From NCBI RefSeq assembly GCF_964275005.1, contig NC_092689.1, positions 4,524,674-4,588,673 of the forward strand: a stretch of 64,000 nucleotides of DNA, in the 5' to 3' direction. Below the pieces are notes generated by a model. It saw only the letters and a list, made by a program, of their open reading frames with translations, searched no databases and was not told the origin of the DNA. Source of the DNA: Diadema setosum (taxonomy: Eukaryota; Echinodermata; Echinoidea; Diadematoida; Diadematidae). The first letter of the stretch is position 1. Every line of letters starts with the position of its first letter. Positions 1 through 14,316 of this stretch are shown one piece after another. Both the position numbers and the translations under genes were made by a program.

Positions 1-263
1 TTTTTTTTAAGGATTTTTGTAATTTTGCACTAGGCTTTTGTACTGGCAGGTTGGCCAACTTTGATGAGAATAAATTCCATCTTGATGAGATCTTGTCTAT
101 ACAGAGTGGCCATGGTTGTAAGTGTGTATATATGTGTGTGTGTGTGTGTGTCAGTGTGCATACATCCACATTGTTCACATGATGTTCACATATGAGGTAT
201 ATACAGCAATAGTGTATTGAAGGACACATAATATCAATCACTTTCACCATTTTTAGTGCAAAT

Positions 264-279
264 ATATATATATATAGTA

Positions 280-344
<65 letters not shown>

Positions 345-348
345 TACT
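264..348. repeat. (TA)n microsatellite
   Basis: Alternating TA for about 80 bases with short interruptions. Short reading frames across it are low-complexity. Confidence 0.9.
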
Positions 349-487
349 ATAATAATATAAAGAGTGCAAATATACCCAGAAAAAAAGCCTATAAAACAAC
401 ATACAGATAGCAGATGCATAAACTTCAGGTCATCTAAATAAACAGAGAGAGAGAGAGAGAGACCACACATACACATACGCGTCTATG

Positions 488-770
488 ATAGAAACCGAGG
501 ACCTGTTTTACCCACAAGAATTTTACCACATAACCGAGGACCTGTGTGTAAGTAGGAATCTTGTCAACCGAGGACTCATTCATATATTACCGTACAACGG
601 AGGACTTATGACAGTAATGTTAATCGAGGACCTACAAACATGTACCCCTCCACCTTTGTAAATGCAAAAGCAGACCGTTTGGAATGGTCTGCGAACCGAG
701 GACGTCCTCAGTTATTTGTGTCCTCGGTTTAAATGTAAAGTTTGTGTGTTTGTCCTCGTTTTCCACCATG
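488..770. repeat. Fold-back array of an ACCGAGGAC motif
   Basis: The motif ACCGAGGAC or a close variant starts at about 493, 532, 566, 596, 623 and 694 on the plus strand, 27-39 bases apart over the first five. It is followed by inverted copies (GTCCTC or GTCCTCGGT) at about 704, 719 and 751. A perfect 7-bp hairpin (GCAGACC/GGTCTGC) sits between at 671-692. The half-direct, half-inverted layout suggests a fold-back element rather than a simple satellite. Confidence 0.6.
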
Positions 771-776
771 GGTAAG

Positions 777-857
777 TGCACACACACACAGACACACATA
801 CACACACACACACACACACAGACACACAGACACACACACACACACACACACACACAC
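777..857. repeat. (CA)n microsatellite
   Basis: Imperfect CA/CACAGA run of about 80 bases, next to the fold-back array. Its Thr/His or Cys/Val frames are artefacts. Confidence 0.9.
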
Positions 858-2793
858 CACTCATCTACAAATATTCTACAATCTCAAAATGAAGGTTATC
901 TGAACAAGCAATGCTTTATAGCTGGTGGGGGAAATATTCACCATTTAATTATTCTCCACAAACACAAGTCCATCTCAACTGACTCAATGGCCAATCAACA
1001 TTCTCACCATTGCCACAATACCTTCATTCTCATATAGACACTGATTACCACAAGATCAATTCTTTTTTGAAAAATAAAACTTTCCACATTAAGACTGCAC
1101 AGTTGACTGCATGCCACACTGCTCGAGAACAGAAGCATACCAAATGACAAGACCTCATCGAAAACAAGCACACTGGTTCATTAATTACTAATGATGGTAA
1201 TGAGTTACTGTGACCTAAGCAGAGGCTGTAAATTCCTTTGTAATAAACAAGGAACAACAAAAATTCAAATCATGCCAGTTCATACCAGCAATATTACCTT
1301 AAAGTGATATTCTTGCCAAAATGAAACCCCCCCAAAAAACAAAAACAAAAACAACAAAACAAAACCACCTAACAAAACCGCACAAAATGAGTCTCTTAAT
1401 ATGATGAAGTTTTGAAATATGCGATGTCCAATATTGAAAATGTACCCTTCAGAACTGGGATAGATTGCTCTATGAACCACATCCACAAAGAAACTTTAAA
1501 AAATTCATTTTTCATGTGGTAAAATGCTTTGGTATCACTTGTTTTCATTTAAGAATCTCACAAATGCACTGTTTCTGACATGAGCAATCCAAACAGCATT
1601 GAACTGCAACATAGACGCATATTGATATAAGTTTTTACACTTAAATGTGTATTTTTGGCAATTATTGGAAACAAACATAGTACCTAATGGGAGAAAAGAT
1701 CATGGAAAATGCACAAATATCCTAACTTCCTACAGATGACACATGACAGCTATCATAAAAATGGAAAGGCCAATGGGAAGATCTTGTCTATCAATGCATA
1801 TCATTTGACAGGAGGGAACTGTCTATTGGAAGTGGTCGTCATATTCTACACATTTCCCCTACATGCCAATATGTCCTGTCCAAATCCTAATTGTCTTGCT
1901 CCAAAAATGAAGCCACCACGGCATGTCAAAGGAAAGGCTATCCCATTCGCTATAGTGCTTTGGCCGCCATGTTTTTTGGCTCTCCTGAACATTTGACATT
2001 TTGTAGATACGAGGTCTTGTCGCCCCAGCAACAATATATATCAATAATATATATAATTTTGATAGCAAATTGAATCACAGCCTTTTTTTTTTTGCCTTTT
2101 TTTTTTCTTCAGGAATTCAAGTTGCCATGAATAAATGAATACTGAATGAAAGTCACATTTGCTTTCTACATGCTTATGGCACATTCCAAGAACTTCAATC
2201 ACAACTGATATAGAGACCAACACACATACACAGACAAAGAAAAGAGGAATACTTCTTGTGTGTGTGTGTATGTGTGTGTGTGTGTGTTTTCAGCAACACA
2301 ATTTTCACAGGGCATTTCACGCCTATTCTAGTACCAGCACGCATTGGGGCTACAAATCTCATACAATTCACGTTTCACTTCTAAAGACTAATCCCTCTCA
2401 CTATGTGTCAACAGCTTTGGGGCAAAATAGGACAGAGTCAGAGTGCAGAAGACTGCATGTGTGTGGAATATTTGAGCCTGGCAAAATTTACTGCAGTATG
2501 ATATCATTCTCTGATCTCCAAACCATTAGGCATCGATTCGAAGGAAGATCATGTTCTGGTGTGGGGAGATCCTGTGTAGAAGGTGAATGCTGAAAGATTG
2601 ACATTTTCATCAGGTTCGCATTCTTCCATATTAAATTTTCCTTCTTTTATGAATTCTTCCTTGGCATGATATTTATGCTCGTCATATTGCGTGAAATACT
2701 CACATCACATTCCCTGCAGCGAGACATTAGTTATGTTCAGTGGGTGATCCTCAACTTCAAAGTTAGCTAACTTCGAGGATAAACTCTTGCCCC
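858..2793. other. 3' flank of IVD-1, no gene seen
   Basis: AT-rich DNA. Overlapping frames on both strands at about 1,709-2,073 match no family I recognise. A (TG)n run lies at about 2,257-2,287. I see no RNA gene. Confidence 0.5.
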
Positions 2794-3110
2794 TTAAAGG
2801 GATGGTATAGTTTCGGTTGAGATGGAAATTCAGATTGAAATTTTTTTCAAGATAATTGGAAATCACTAATTTAGAATATTAGAGAGGATACAATTGTAAC
2901 AGGAATAAAATGTTTATTTGATGAAAATCGGTTCTGAAATGACTGAGATATTAAAGAACAAAGTAAAATAAAGTTGTCCTTGTAAACAGGTGGGACCCAC
3001 CCTTTATTAGGTCCTCTTTGTTTTTGAGTATCGCAACCATTTCAAAACAGATTTTCATTAAAAAGAAATTTAAATTTCTTTAAGGATCACAATCTGAATG
3101 TAACTAATCC
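2794..3110. mobile_element. MITE family A, copy 1 (degenerate)
   Basis: Begins TTAAAGGGATGGTATAG followed by the family words GGTTGAGATG, TTTATTTGATGAAAATC and a central stretch around a GTGGGACCCAC-like core. It then returns through the inverted words ATTTCAAAAC and TTTTCATTA. The right end is blurred. It has the same architecture as the copies at 37.4, 42.8, 59.3 and 63.4 kb. Confidence 0.65.
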
Positions 3111-4792
3111 AGAAGTCTGCCTATTAATGAATCATTGTGCTGTCAAGATACCACTTAATTCATGGGTACAGTACATTGAGCAACATGACAGAATACCAGA
3201 AGAAATTGAAGAAAAAAAAATCACTTTGAATAGGGAATAGCCTTTAAGGCCCCGTTACATCACATGGGGTCCTGGCTATGGAACGGTTTCTGTGGCCCAG
3301 ACCATATCGGATCGCTGCCAGAGCGATCGCATAAAACCTTTCTTCTCATGTTCTGGTTACCACAGTCACAGCTACCAAAGAACCCTGTGAATACTATTTG
3401 AAGCATACTCACTGAAAAATTCATAAATTACATCAGTATTGTCAAACAAAATTTAACATCTTATGATATACATTTGCTTCTAAATTCAAATCCACATTCA
3501 AATCTATGCACAGAAATGAAGGAAATAATATCTTTCTAGAAACGGAAATGCTTTGGACATTTCCGAAGTATAAGTTTGGCCAGTCATTGATATCTGATAA
3601 TACAACCTCCTAGATATTCACTAGGTGGTCTATGAGAGAGAGAAAAATAATAAAAAACAAAATCAAAGAAGCATCTTTACAGAAAGGAAATGGTGCAATA
3701 TTAGGAGAGAAGTTTGCAAAGCAGTACACAAGATTGGTAGCTTGGTATTCAACTTGCATCAGCTAGACCACTGTCTGCTCCTTACACACATCTCATTTTT
3801 CTCTCGCAATACTGGATAAAATGACATAAAAATAAAATATTCTCTGGTATGTATGTACATTCTCAACACATCACTATCAAATACATTTTGCTCTACACTG
3901 TGTCATATCACTATGTGTACATGTATGTACCACAAACAAATCACACAGCAAAAAACTTCATGTCAGGGATATAATGCATACACACACGACAACTACTGTG
4001 GTCCTTTACCAAAATTTTTGGTATCAAGGAATTCATGCTTGAGAGTAACTTTAAGATTTAATATCGCTATGATAAAGTCAAGACAAGTTCTTTGCATCCC
4101 ATAGAACCAATCAAATTGTACGTAGAGTTTCTCCACAACTGCACGCTGAAAATATACGCTCATATGCCTACAATTTCCACATAATGCACCTCTTTATTTT
4201 TCTTTCATTTAGCCTTATGAGGATAAAAAAACCCAGTAATTATACCACGTGTTGAAACTTCGTGCTTCCAAGAACACAATTATTTCATACGAGGAATACC
4301 ATTCTCAGGAAACTTATGCATGACTTTCTTCATGTCGACAGGGTCAACAATTTTTGTTGTTATTGTTCTTGATGCCTGAAGATATGATGCATTAGAATTC
4401 AAAGAAAATGCATGGTCAGAAGATATTCCTTCATAAAAACATACTACTAATACTACTAAATCGGGAAGGGAATTCAGCCATCTACATTATCTTGGATAAA
4501 CAAACAAAACAAAAAACAAAAAATGAGGGGGGAAAAAACATGGATGCCTACTCTGAAAAAAACAAAACAAACAACTACACACAAATCAGATGAACTACAA
4601 CTTTTATACTCCCGAGTTAAATACCAGTCAATCAGAGCTGGGATGATGTGAACCAGAGTCGGCGTAATAATTACCAGCATCCACACACACAATAAAGTTC
4701 ATCTATCCCATGATTCCCACAGTACCAATCTTCCTCTCCTAGGGTTATGTGTCTTTTGCAACATTCTTTCATGATTGACAGAACGAGAAGCA
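3111..4792. other. IVD-1 3'UTR and flank, no further gene seen
   Basis: Contains the likely 3'UTR of IVD-1 (from 4,792 downward). I find no coding signal; the small frames here are unsupported. Confidence 0.45.
4193..4198 (-). terminator. Candidate poly(A) signal of IVD-1
   Basis: An AATAAA hexamer lies on the minus strand about 600 bases beyond the IVD-1 stop codon. It is the nearest canonical signal I noticed downstream of the gene. No transcript evidence is available, and the surrounding DNA is AT-rich, so chance hexamers are common. Confidence 0.35.
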
Positions 4793-7700
4793 TCAGAGGG
4801 TTGCCTTGAACTCTTCGTTGAAAGACCGCCCGATGATCAGACGCCTAACCTCACTAGTGCCTGCTCCGATCTCGTACAGCTTGGCATCTCGTAGCAGCCG
4901 GCCAGTCGCATAGTCGTTAATATACCCATTTCCACCTGTTGAGATATGACATTTATTTCATTTCAAAGTAAATAATCAAAGGCAGGGCTTATTTATAACT
5001 GCACTTCAGATACTTTACACAGTATCATGTTCAGTATTTTTGAAGTTTTTAGTGATCTCTCACTGTTCATTGGAAACATAATCTGGTTAAGAAAATAACC
5101 ATATTTGCCACATTTGCCATACTCCCTGTCAAAAAAAAAAGAAAAAGAAAAAAGAAGTTGATGCAAGAGTCCATACTTTCCTTCATTGTCTTGTGTTTTC
5201 ACCAACAGATATGCAAGTTCGGCATCAAATAATTACACAGCACAATATGCAACAACACGCATATTTGCCTGTGTATCTGTGGTACTGATGTAATGTCTTC
5301 TTGGAGTCACAAATAAGGTGGAATAAGAAAACAAGGCCAGACAACTGCTGAAGCTAATCCTGAAGGAACAGCATTTTTTTTTTTTTAAAAGGCAGTATTT
5401 TTATGATGCAGCACAGAAAAATATATATTTCAAATACAAAACAAACAAACAAACAACTAAGTTATGTGCAACTGTGCATTGGTGCTCACTGCTAAGTGAA
5501 AAATGACCTGACAAAAACATCAGAGCTTATGGTGGTACCTAAATCACTATTAATTACTACAATCTATGTGCTCTCACAATGTATCCCTTTATAATGCTAA
5601 GTGTGCCTCACAGTAACATCAGCTGAAAGGGGTTGGGTTGGGAAGCATGATACAACAACTTTACAACCACCGAGAAAACATTATTTCTTGAAAATGTTCT
5701 AATCTGATATTGTTGATAAAATTTAATACCACATGAGGTATTTAGCACCACCATACCTAGACACTGGATAGCATCCAAGCACACTTGTGTAGCATTCTCT
5801 GCAGCATACAGGATCACAGCTGCACAGTCTCTGGCGCTCACGTGACCCCGGTCAACTGCACGGGCCACGTTGTAGACGTAGGAGCGGCACGAGTTCAGGC
5901 GGGTGAACATGTCGGCCATTTTACCTTGCATCAACTGAAGGAAATCAGTCAGAAATGCACGTTTTTGTCACATGGGAATTTAGAATTCAGCACACTCACA
6001 TTTTATAATCACAAATGTTGAATCTTCTTGGGTGGAAGGAAAAAGAAAAACAGATTTAAATAGATGAATATGTGAAGAGAAAATTAAGCAGGAATGACTG
6101 ATGAAGTATCAAATGAATTAATGAAAGAAAACACAAACAAGGAGACATTTATTTGTACACAAATAACAAGAATGAACATGGGAAAATCAGGGCAATCTTA
6201 CACATCACACCTATGAATTCAACTAAAACCAACAACTATCTTGACCAGGTGTAGTTTCAAATGTTACCCTACACTCTATAAAGTTGACTTTCTGCACTAT
6301 ATAATATAAAAATGTACATGTTTCACAGGTTGTTGATTTGATTTGCACCTAGTTGCACTTTGCCACATAAATCATAATGAATGAAAGTTGAGCAAAAATC
6401 CACAGAACTCACAATAGACTCTTTGATATAGTTTCACAAAAAAGTTGTTTGTTCCCTTTAAACCTTTTCTGCCAAATATAGTGTTTCAATTGGAATGAGT
6501 ATAAAAAGTATGGATCTGGCCGTTTCTTACCTGAAATTCTCCAATAGGTCTCCCAAATTGTTTTCTCTGGTGAAGGTATGGAAAGGCAACATCACAAGCA
6601 GCTTGCATCAGTCTACAAAAAAAGAAAAGAAAAAGAGAGATCAGTTTAAAAAAATGACAACAATATTCATAGCACTATTTTTATTCAGATTTTCCATGCA
6701 AAACTGGTTTCTGATGGCAGTATTTAATGGTATATAGCATATGCAATATGAATACCAATTCATAAGAAACTGTGTCAGTATCATTTAGTTTTATTTAAAA
6801 AAAAGGTTACAGCTCTAGGATCGACAATTCATCACTGCCATAAAGATAAATGAGTAAAATAGATGGGCAAAATTAATGAATTTGATTCAATTTCTGCTGA
6901 AATTTCAAATGTATTCTTTTTACTCTCACTTGGCATGGACTATGATCCATACACATTTTTATTTATTGCAGGTAAAAGTTCAAGGGCTGACATTGATCGC
7001 TGGCTCATTTTTTGCTATATTTGACTGAAATTTAGCTAATTATCTAACTTGATCATGATTTAATAAGAGTGAAATATAGAACTATTTCAATTTTGTTCTT
7101 GAGGTTCTTTGAGCTTTGATTGCACAAGTGATTTCAAATGCATCAAAGCCCCTAGCATAACCCCTTAAAAACTTGCACATCACAAGTTAATCCTGTGCAC
7201 ACATACAAGATTGAGTGTATACGGAACATTATACAAAGATATGAGCTCAGTATCATAATATGCACTGCACAAACAAATTACTTGCATCTCTTTTGTGATA
7301 CGATGGTAGCTGCCATTAGAAGCAACAAACAGGCCAAGCTGTTGCCCTAGTAATTACAATTACTGTGATTTACACACAATGACAAACCTCACAGTAGAGT
7401 GGGCCCCTAGACCCAATCTTGCACAGAATTGTTGCCGACTCTTTGACCAATAAGCGCGCTGTATCCAGTGGAAAAGGCGCACTAAAAATGTCTACTATTC
7501 TGCTATTACTATCATTATTAAATGATGAAAACTCAGATGCTTCAAGCACAGTATGGCACAGACAATAGACAGCATCTCCATACATTAAAATATAAAGGCA
7601 TCTCAAACTAGAAAATGAGAAGACGTACCCAATCGGTCCAGCAGCAAGCACCAATCTCTCGAGATCAAGACCGCTCATCAGAACGTAGACTCCTTTGTTT

Positions 7701-10700
7701 AGGGGGCCCATAACGTTCTCGACTGCATCGATCAAAGAGAATGCAGGAATCATGATTGTGACCGTATACACAGAGTGCATAACATAGAACTCACTGTAGC
7801 TGGGTGTAAGCACTTTTTTTTTTTTGGGGGGGGGGGGGAGTGATGCCTTCAAGGAATTTATAGTGTGGTTATGGCACATGAAGCACAGAGTAAAAGAAGG
7901 TTAAGGGTAACTCTGAAATATCCTACATGCCATATACTCTGTGATCATTTTACTTCCAAAAATTTTGAACGATATGATTGTTCGCATCTCCTATGAGTTT
8001 AACTTTCATAAATACTTCGTCATAACCTGCAAGCAATATTTGTCTACTATATTTTTCTGTCTCAAATAATTACACTGAAGATATACTCTCCTCCTATATT
8101 GCTAACAGATACGATCACAGTACTTACCAACAGGTTGTTTGAATGTTATGCAATTCATGTGAAAGAATATTGCAATCACAGCAAATTTGCAAAGTGTGAA
8201 TATTTAGGGCAGCTCTCTTACCTGGCACTTTGCAATCTTCAAAGACAAGTTCACATGTATTGGATCCTCTCATCCCCAGTTTGTCAAGTTTTTGAGCAGT
8301 GCTGAAACCTTTCATGCCCTGGAGGAAGACAAAACAAACGTATATATGTAAAATATGTTCATTTAGGTAACTTATAGGACTAGTTCACACAAATGCATAT
8401 AACGATGCAAATGTATGTGTAAAGTCAGTGAATGCAAAGAAACCATCAGTGAAAGTTTGAGAAAAACTGGACAATCCAGTCAAGTTATGAATTGTTAAAA
8501 GTCACTGGATGAGAAGACTACAATATTTTGCGACATCACTGAAGGTCAACGATAACAATAAAATATAAAACAGAATTCAACACACTTTCATATTTCTTGC
8601 ACGATGAAAGATAACTCGACTCACTTCTGTCAGAGTGAGTGAAAAATACTACTTTTAACATGTGCACAACAAGTCCAGGGAATGTGTTCTTTTCATTAAA
8701 GAAATGAAACATTGGGGAATTGCCACACAGTGTAGTAGTCTTCCCATCCAGCCATGGCTGGACAGAAACCTTAAAGATTCCTAACTTTTAAAAGGATTGT
8801 CCTATTTTCCTCAAACTTTCACTGATGTCTTCTTCTAGCGTAACTGCATTCACTCAATCCACATGGGTGAACTTGTCCTAAGATCTGTACATGATGTTAT
8901 ATCTGTGGTAGAGAAAGACACATTCATGTATTATGCTTTGCAAAGTCTAAAGCCACTATTGCATATCTTGACATGAACGGTAAAGCATTCCAAGCAGGAA
9001 GGTGAAGATTTGCATCACCAACCAAAGTGCACTGGCAGTCATTAGCTGACACACTGGCTGGGTAATAACTGGCAGCAAGCGTGGGTGATAAGCTAATTAA
9101 TCATCAGTAAATATATTCATCATTATTCACATAAGAACATGTCCACAAGTGTTCAAATTCTTTCTACGTCCATCATATCGTACACCTCAACAACTGAACT
9201 TTGCTCTTTCTGACAGTAAGCTGTATACATCAATTTTCTTGTTGACATTTCATCAGGGCTAATAATCTGATTAAAAAAAAATTGTTGTGTGTTCTTGGAG
9301 ATACCTAACCTACATTTTAATCTCTGATAACTGTTCTACAGAACATCAAGTGTGAAACACTTGAAGTTTCTTCTGACTTTTTATCTGCACTAATAATCTG
9401 TGAAATTTTCAAGTGTGTTCTCAGAGGTAGGTGCCTTTCAACGAGATGATTTTGACTCAGCACTAAGATTATGTTGCATCTCAATGAATTGCCTTGTCAC
9501 ATTCTACACTTACACAAAGTCAGAACGAGTTCTTTGAAACATTTTTAGCATTAATAACATGTCAAATTGATACATTTCTTGCTGAACTCTGACCTAAGCT
9601 GACAGTAAAATTCCTGATCAAGGCTCATCACACGACTTCAAACTCAGATTTCAAGTTTCTTGAACTATGAAATAAACTTTAACATTGTCAGCTTACCCTT
9701 TTAATCAGGATCTTTTACATTCACCCTCAAAACCAGTCAATCGATCGATCGATCGATCGATCAATCAATATTATAAGAATCAGAAGTGTTACTGATATGG
9801 ATGATACCTTTTCAATGAGAAAAGTTGTGATCCCATGACTAGGCTGTGCTTGTAAGTCTGTTTTGGCATAAACCACCAGCACATCGGCGTCAGGTCCATT
9901 TGTGATCCAGAATTTGCTGCCATTTAACACATAGTGATCATCTGTAAGAGTAACAAAAATTGGTCACTTGCAAGCTACAGAACTTTTGTTGTGTAACCCT
10001 TTTTGACGAGTCTACAGCAAAAGTGGAAGTTTTAGCAGTGCTGGAAATTTTTGTGCATTTCACGCAACTTAAAACTAGCAAGAAAATAAACACATGCAAA
10101 TGTTTTCTTGATATATGTAACACTACTTCATATTTTGATTCCATGGGATTTAAAGCACACAAAATTCATTTTACCTCGCGTAGGAAAAATAACATGTAGG
10201 TACTAATACATAAATTACAACTTTTACAGTACACCAATTTTAACTGCTTTAAGAAATTATAAGTGTTCTCTTTGTAAGGTGAAAAATATACAGTTTATTG
10301 CATCTTTGGATATAAACTTTCTATCTTTTACAATCATAGTTAAAATTTGTTTACAATGAAACAGTATCGCAAAGATATAGAACACAAGCAACAATTGATA
10401 AGAAATACAAGTTTCTATATAATGTTCAATACTGGAGCACCAAGATTTGTTCATTGTGTAGGCACATGCATACTGCAAATCATGAACGATAAGGTCATAC
10501 AATAGCAACCTAATCTCCTCAGACAAACCAGGAATCCATTTCATAAAACTTGTTATCACTGACATTTGCCACATTTCTATGTCAAATTTGCTCTCAGCCA
10601 ACCAGATGCAAGGATTTCAGTAGCTTGCAACAACTATCACAACTTGCCACTGATAACAAGTTTTATGAAAGGGGGCCAAGGAGTCAATAATCATATGCTT

Positions 10701-13700
10701 CAAGTAGTGACATTATTTCTTCCCCTCATGACTGCTAGATTCTCTCTCTCGCTGTTTAAACAGAGAATGACCTCTTGATCTCATACCTTTCCTCTCTGCT
10801 TTAAGTTTCATAGAGACGACATCAGATCCACTGCCTGGTTCACTCATTGCCAGAGCTCCGATGTGCTCCCCACTTATCAGCTTTGGAGAGAAGTTGAATT
10901 CAAAAAGAGAAGAGAAAAAAGACAGAAAAATCATGAATATCAACATCATGGTGCTAAAATGAAAAAAAAAAATACAAGTTTGAGCAATAAGAAGGCCATA
11001 AGAATAAGAAAATCCCTGGACTGTGATCTGTAGATTTGCAATAAAAGGCTGTCAGGAGTGTGACAAACTGCAGTGGTCATGGTAGATGACTTTGTCTTTC
11101 ATTGGATGAATGGGTGACGTTTGTTACACAGTTTGACAAGAACCTCATTTATGCCATATGATGCTGAAGTATTTAGTTTATATATGTTGAACTATTAATG
11201 TGTAACACATTGACACAAATTAGCACCAACAAAATCTCTTCACTATATTTGGTCTTCATTTTCACAATGGAAAAAAAATCATCAATTTACGTCAACTGAC
11301 GTCAGAGCAAAACAGTGTAATTTGTATTTTCACTGAGACTGCCTGCCAATTGTCTACAAGAATGTTAATCAATAGTTTAAAGTTTTATTGTGTGTGTGTG
11401 TGTTTCTTTCTATTAATCCATTCTTTCTTTCGTTTTTGTCTTTCTTTTTTACCAGCAGAGGCATCAGTATGTCAGTGGTCTGAATGCAAATATATAGATT
11501 TGGGTAAAAGCAAGGCATTGTGGAAATCATTTACATAATATGACTGAAATACCATAACAAAAAAAAAAAAAAAAAAAAAAAAAACAACTCGTATTTACTC
11601 AGGCTTTTTCTTTGAAGTTTTAATGGAGTGATTATTTTGGATCAGGCAAAAAAATGAGACTGCCATAATACCTTTGGCAGGTACTTCTTCTTCTGTTCCT
11701 CACTGCCATTCCTGACAATCTGGTTCACACACAGGTTGGAGTGAGCCCCGTAGCTCAGGGCTATGGCACCGGACGCTCGCGAGAGCTCCTCCATAATCAG
11801 CACATGGTCTGTGTACGTTCCTTCCATACCGCCATATTCTCCTGCAGGAATAGCAAATGTAGCGAGTTTTAAGAGCTGGTCACATTGAATTGCGAGCAAC
11901 TTGTCACCAGACTTTTCCAAATTGTTCTTTTAACCCTTCAATATTGCTATTTCCCTCTGAAGTGAGAAAGAAATAATTATGTTGTAAAATTACAAATGGT
12001 TAGAACGTAGTTACAGTTATAATGATGATATGATATGATATTTCTTCAATATTTCTCCCTCTGTACAAATGAAATTTGTAAGATCGCAACTGCTTTAAAC
12101 AAACATGTCAAAAAAAAAAAAAGGAACAAGTGGGAATCAAACTTGTCATCTACTGGAACTGAAGAAAAAATCATACCACATCTTCATCCCTCTGCTTAAT
12201 TATCACTTGCTTTCATTTAATATACCTTGTCTGCCTTGGACTACTAAATACAGTAAACCTCGGATAAGTCGACGTCGAGTGAGTCGAAAATCACTTAACT
12301 CGAAGCAAAATAAAAGTCCCGATTTTTCCCTATGTATTTTCTCTAAGAAATATTTGGATAAGCCGAAGTATGAGAGTCGAATTTCGGCTGTGTCGAAGTA
12401 AAACATTCAGTCCCTTTTGTACAAAATACACGTAGTTTACATCACTTGAGCCGAAGAAGATTTGTCTGGCATTCTCATGACATTTAGAGGAGAACAAAAA
12501 AAAAATCGGCATGTCGCAGAACCCCGTCCCTGGCCTGCTGCAGGTAAGCATGCACACTCACCGTACCGCTCTGCACGCTTGTCGAATACATACACATGTA
12601 TACATGTATACACACAGCACATCGATCCACATACTTTATCCATACACACAGCACATCCATACTTTATCCATGTCAAGCCAGAACTCCTTGGTCAACCAAT
12701 CGCTGCTTTAATATTTTAGTGACAGGCCAAGTGGGCGGAGCTTGTTCGTGCGTGCCCGGCTGGCTGTATACTATTAGTTTTGTTCAATGGAGGTGGGATG
12801 GGCCTGGGAGAGTGTTTGTCTCAGGGTAGGCTGACAGAGCAGAGATGGCTACCTATGTTGCACCATGGAGCTATGGTAGCTCCATGGTTGCACCATAGAC
12901 ATAGCACATGCACATTGCCACATTAGCGCAGACATTCTCAGAACTACGTTTAACTACTAGTATTGATACAAATTTTATGTTCAATTTAGAACAAAATAAG
13001 AACATTATCTTCAAGAACAGACAAATTTGAATGCAAACACACACACGCACGCACACACACACACACACACACACATGCATGCAAATGTACAGTGTACTAT
13101 AATACATGTACACAACTGTGAGTCGAAAAAAAATTGACTCTCGCGAGAATCGAATTTCACTTAAGTCGACGCATTTTTGTCAGTCCCGAGAGCTTCGACT
13201 CATGCGAGGTTTACTGTATTACAATGTCAGAATTTCAGAGCTTGGGTATTTGCTTCAAGTTAATCACGTTACTGCTGGCAACCAGGGATAGCCTGGTGGT
13301 AGTGTCGCTGCCCAGAAAGCAGTAGATGACAAGTTTCATTCCCTCTGGTTCATTTTTTTTAAACAAAATGTTTTTGTTTTGTTTTTTAATGTAGCTGATC
13401 AGCAGTTGCTATCTTATAACTTTCATTTGTACAGAGGGAGACAAAATGAAGAAAAATCATACCACATCTTCATCCCTCTGCATAATAATCTCTTGCTTTC
13501 AAATAATGATGATACTCAAAATGATGTGAACAATAAATATTGATGATATTAATGACTGTGATTGTTATAATGACGTGATCGTGATTATAACAGCTTAACA
13601 GCAATTATGACAATATGGTATCATTCAATACTAAAATACCTTATGACTTAAAAGCCACTACCCTTTTAGATCATTCTTTCAAGCATTGGCAGGTACAAGT

Positions 13701-14223
13701 ACATTAGGGTCAAAACACACTGAGAGCACAACACCCTGCCCAAGGATGAATGCTCTGGGTAGGTTTTGAACTAAGGGTCCACTTTGGCCTAGAGCATTCT
13801 CCACTGTACCACAAGGCTCTGATTCATATCTCACAAATACAACCAGATAAAGTTTAGCATAATTGGATTGCATCCTTATTAAAAAAATCACAACATGTAT
13901 CTTTGTCAACCCTTGCACAGCTCACCAGTCGCACCATATCCTTCCAAACTTCTCTCACTGGTGTCACAAACACCGATTACACTCGTGACGAGTGCTGGTG
14001 TTTTAAGGGGCAGGCAAATTTGCAGTGATCCATTTCAAAACCTTTTACAGAGACTTTGAAATGAACGCAGCATGAGTTCTGTGATATCTGATCAGAATTT
14101 CTCATCACCTCACCTGGGGCTGTGATTCCTAGGAATCCCATAGACCCCATCTTCTGAAAGAATTCCTGCAACAATAAAATTACAATAATAACAATGAAGA
14201 TGATAGCGATGATGATGATGGCA

Positions 14224-14255
<32 letters not shown>

Positions 14256-14269
14256 AATAATCATTATTA

Positions 14270-14316
<47 letters not shown>

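Larger units (their letters stand above)
12053..13510. repeat. Nested inverted and direct repeats in IVD-1 intron 3
   Basis: About 100 bases at 12,053-12,150 recur inverted at 13,319-13,440 (shared words AGTAGATGACAAGTTT and CATTTGTACAGAGGGAGA). Next to these, about 60 bases at 12,158-12,217 recur in direct orientation at 13,446-13,506 (shared CATACCACATCTTCATCCCT). A pogo-like element sits between the arms. The layout suggests one element inserted into another that had already been partly duplicated. Confidence 0.7.

Noticed and set aside
1709-2073. Overlapping frames on both strands in the IVD-1 flank
   Set aside because: No family similarity and no splice support; probably chance in an old repeat.
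13277-13330. Second tRNA-like head near 13.3 kb (TGGTGGTAGTGT)
   Set aside because: Box B is poor and the stretch belongs to the inverted repeat flanking the pogo-like element.
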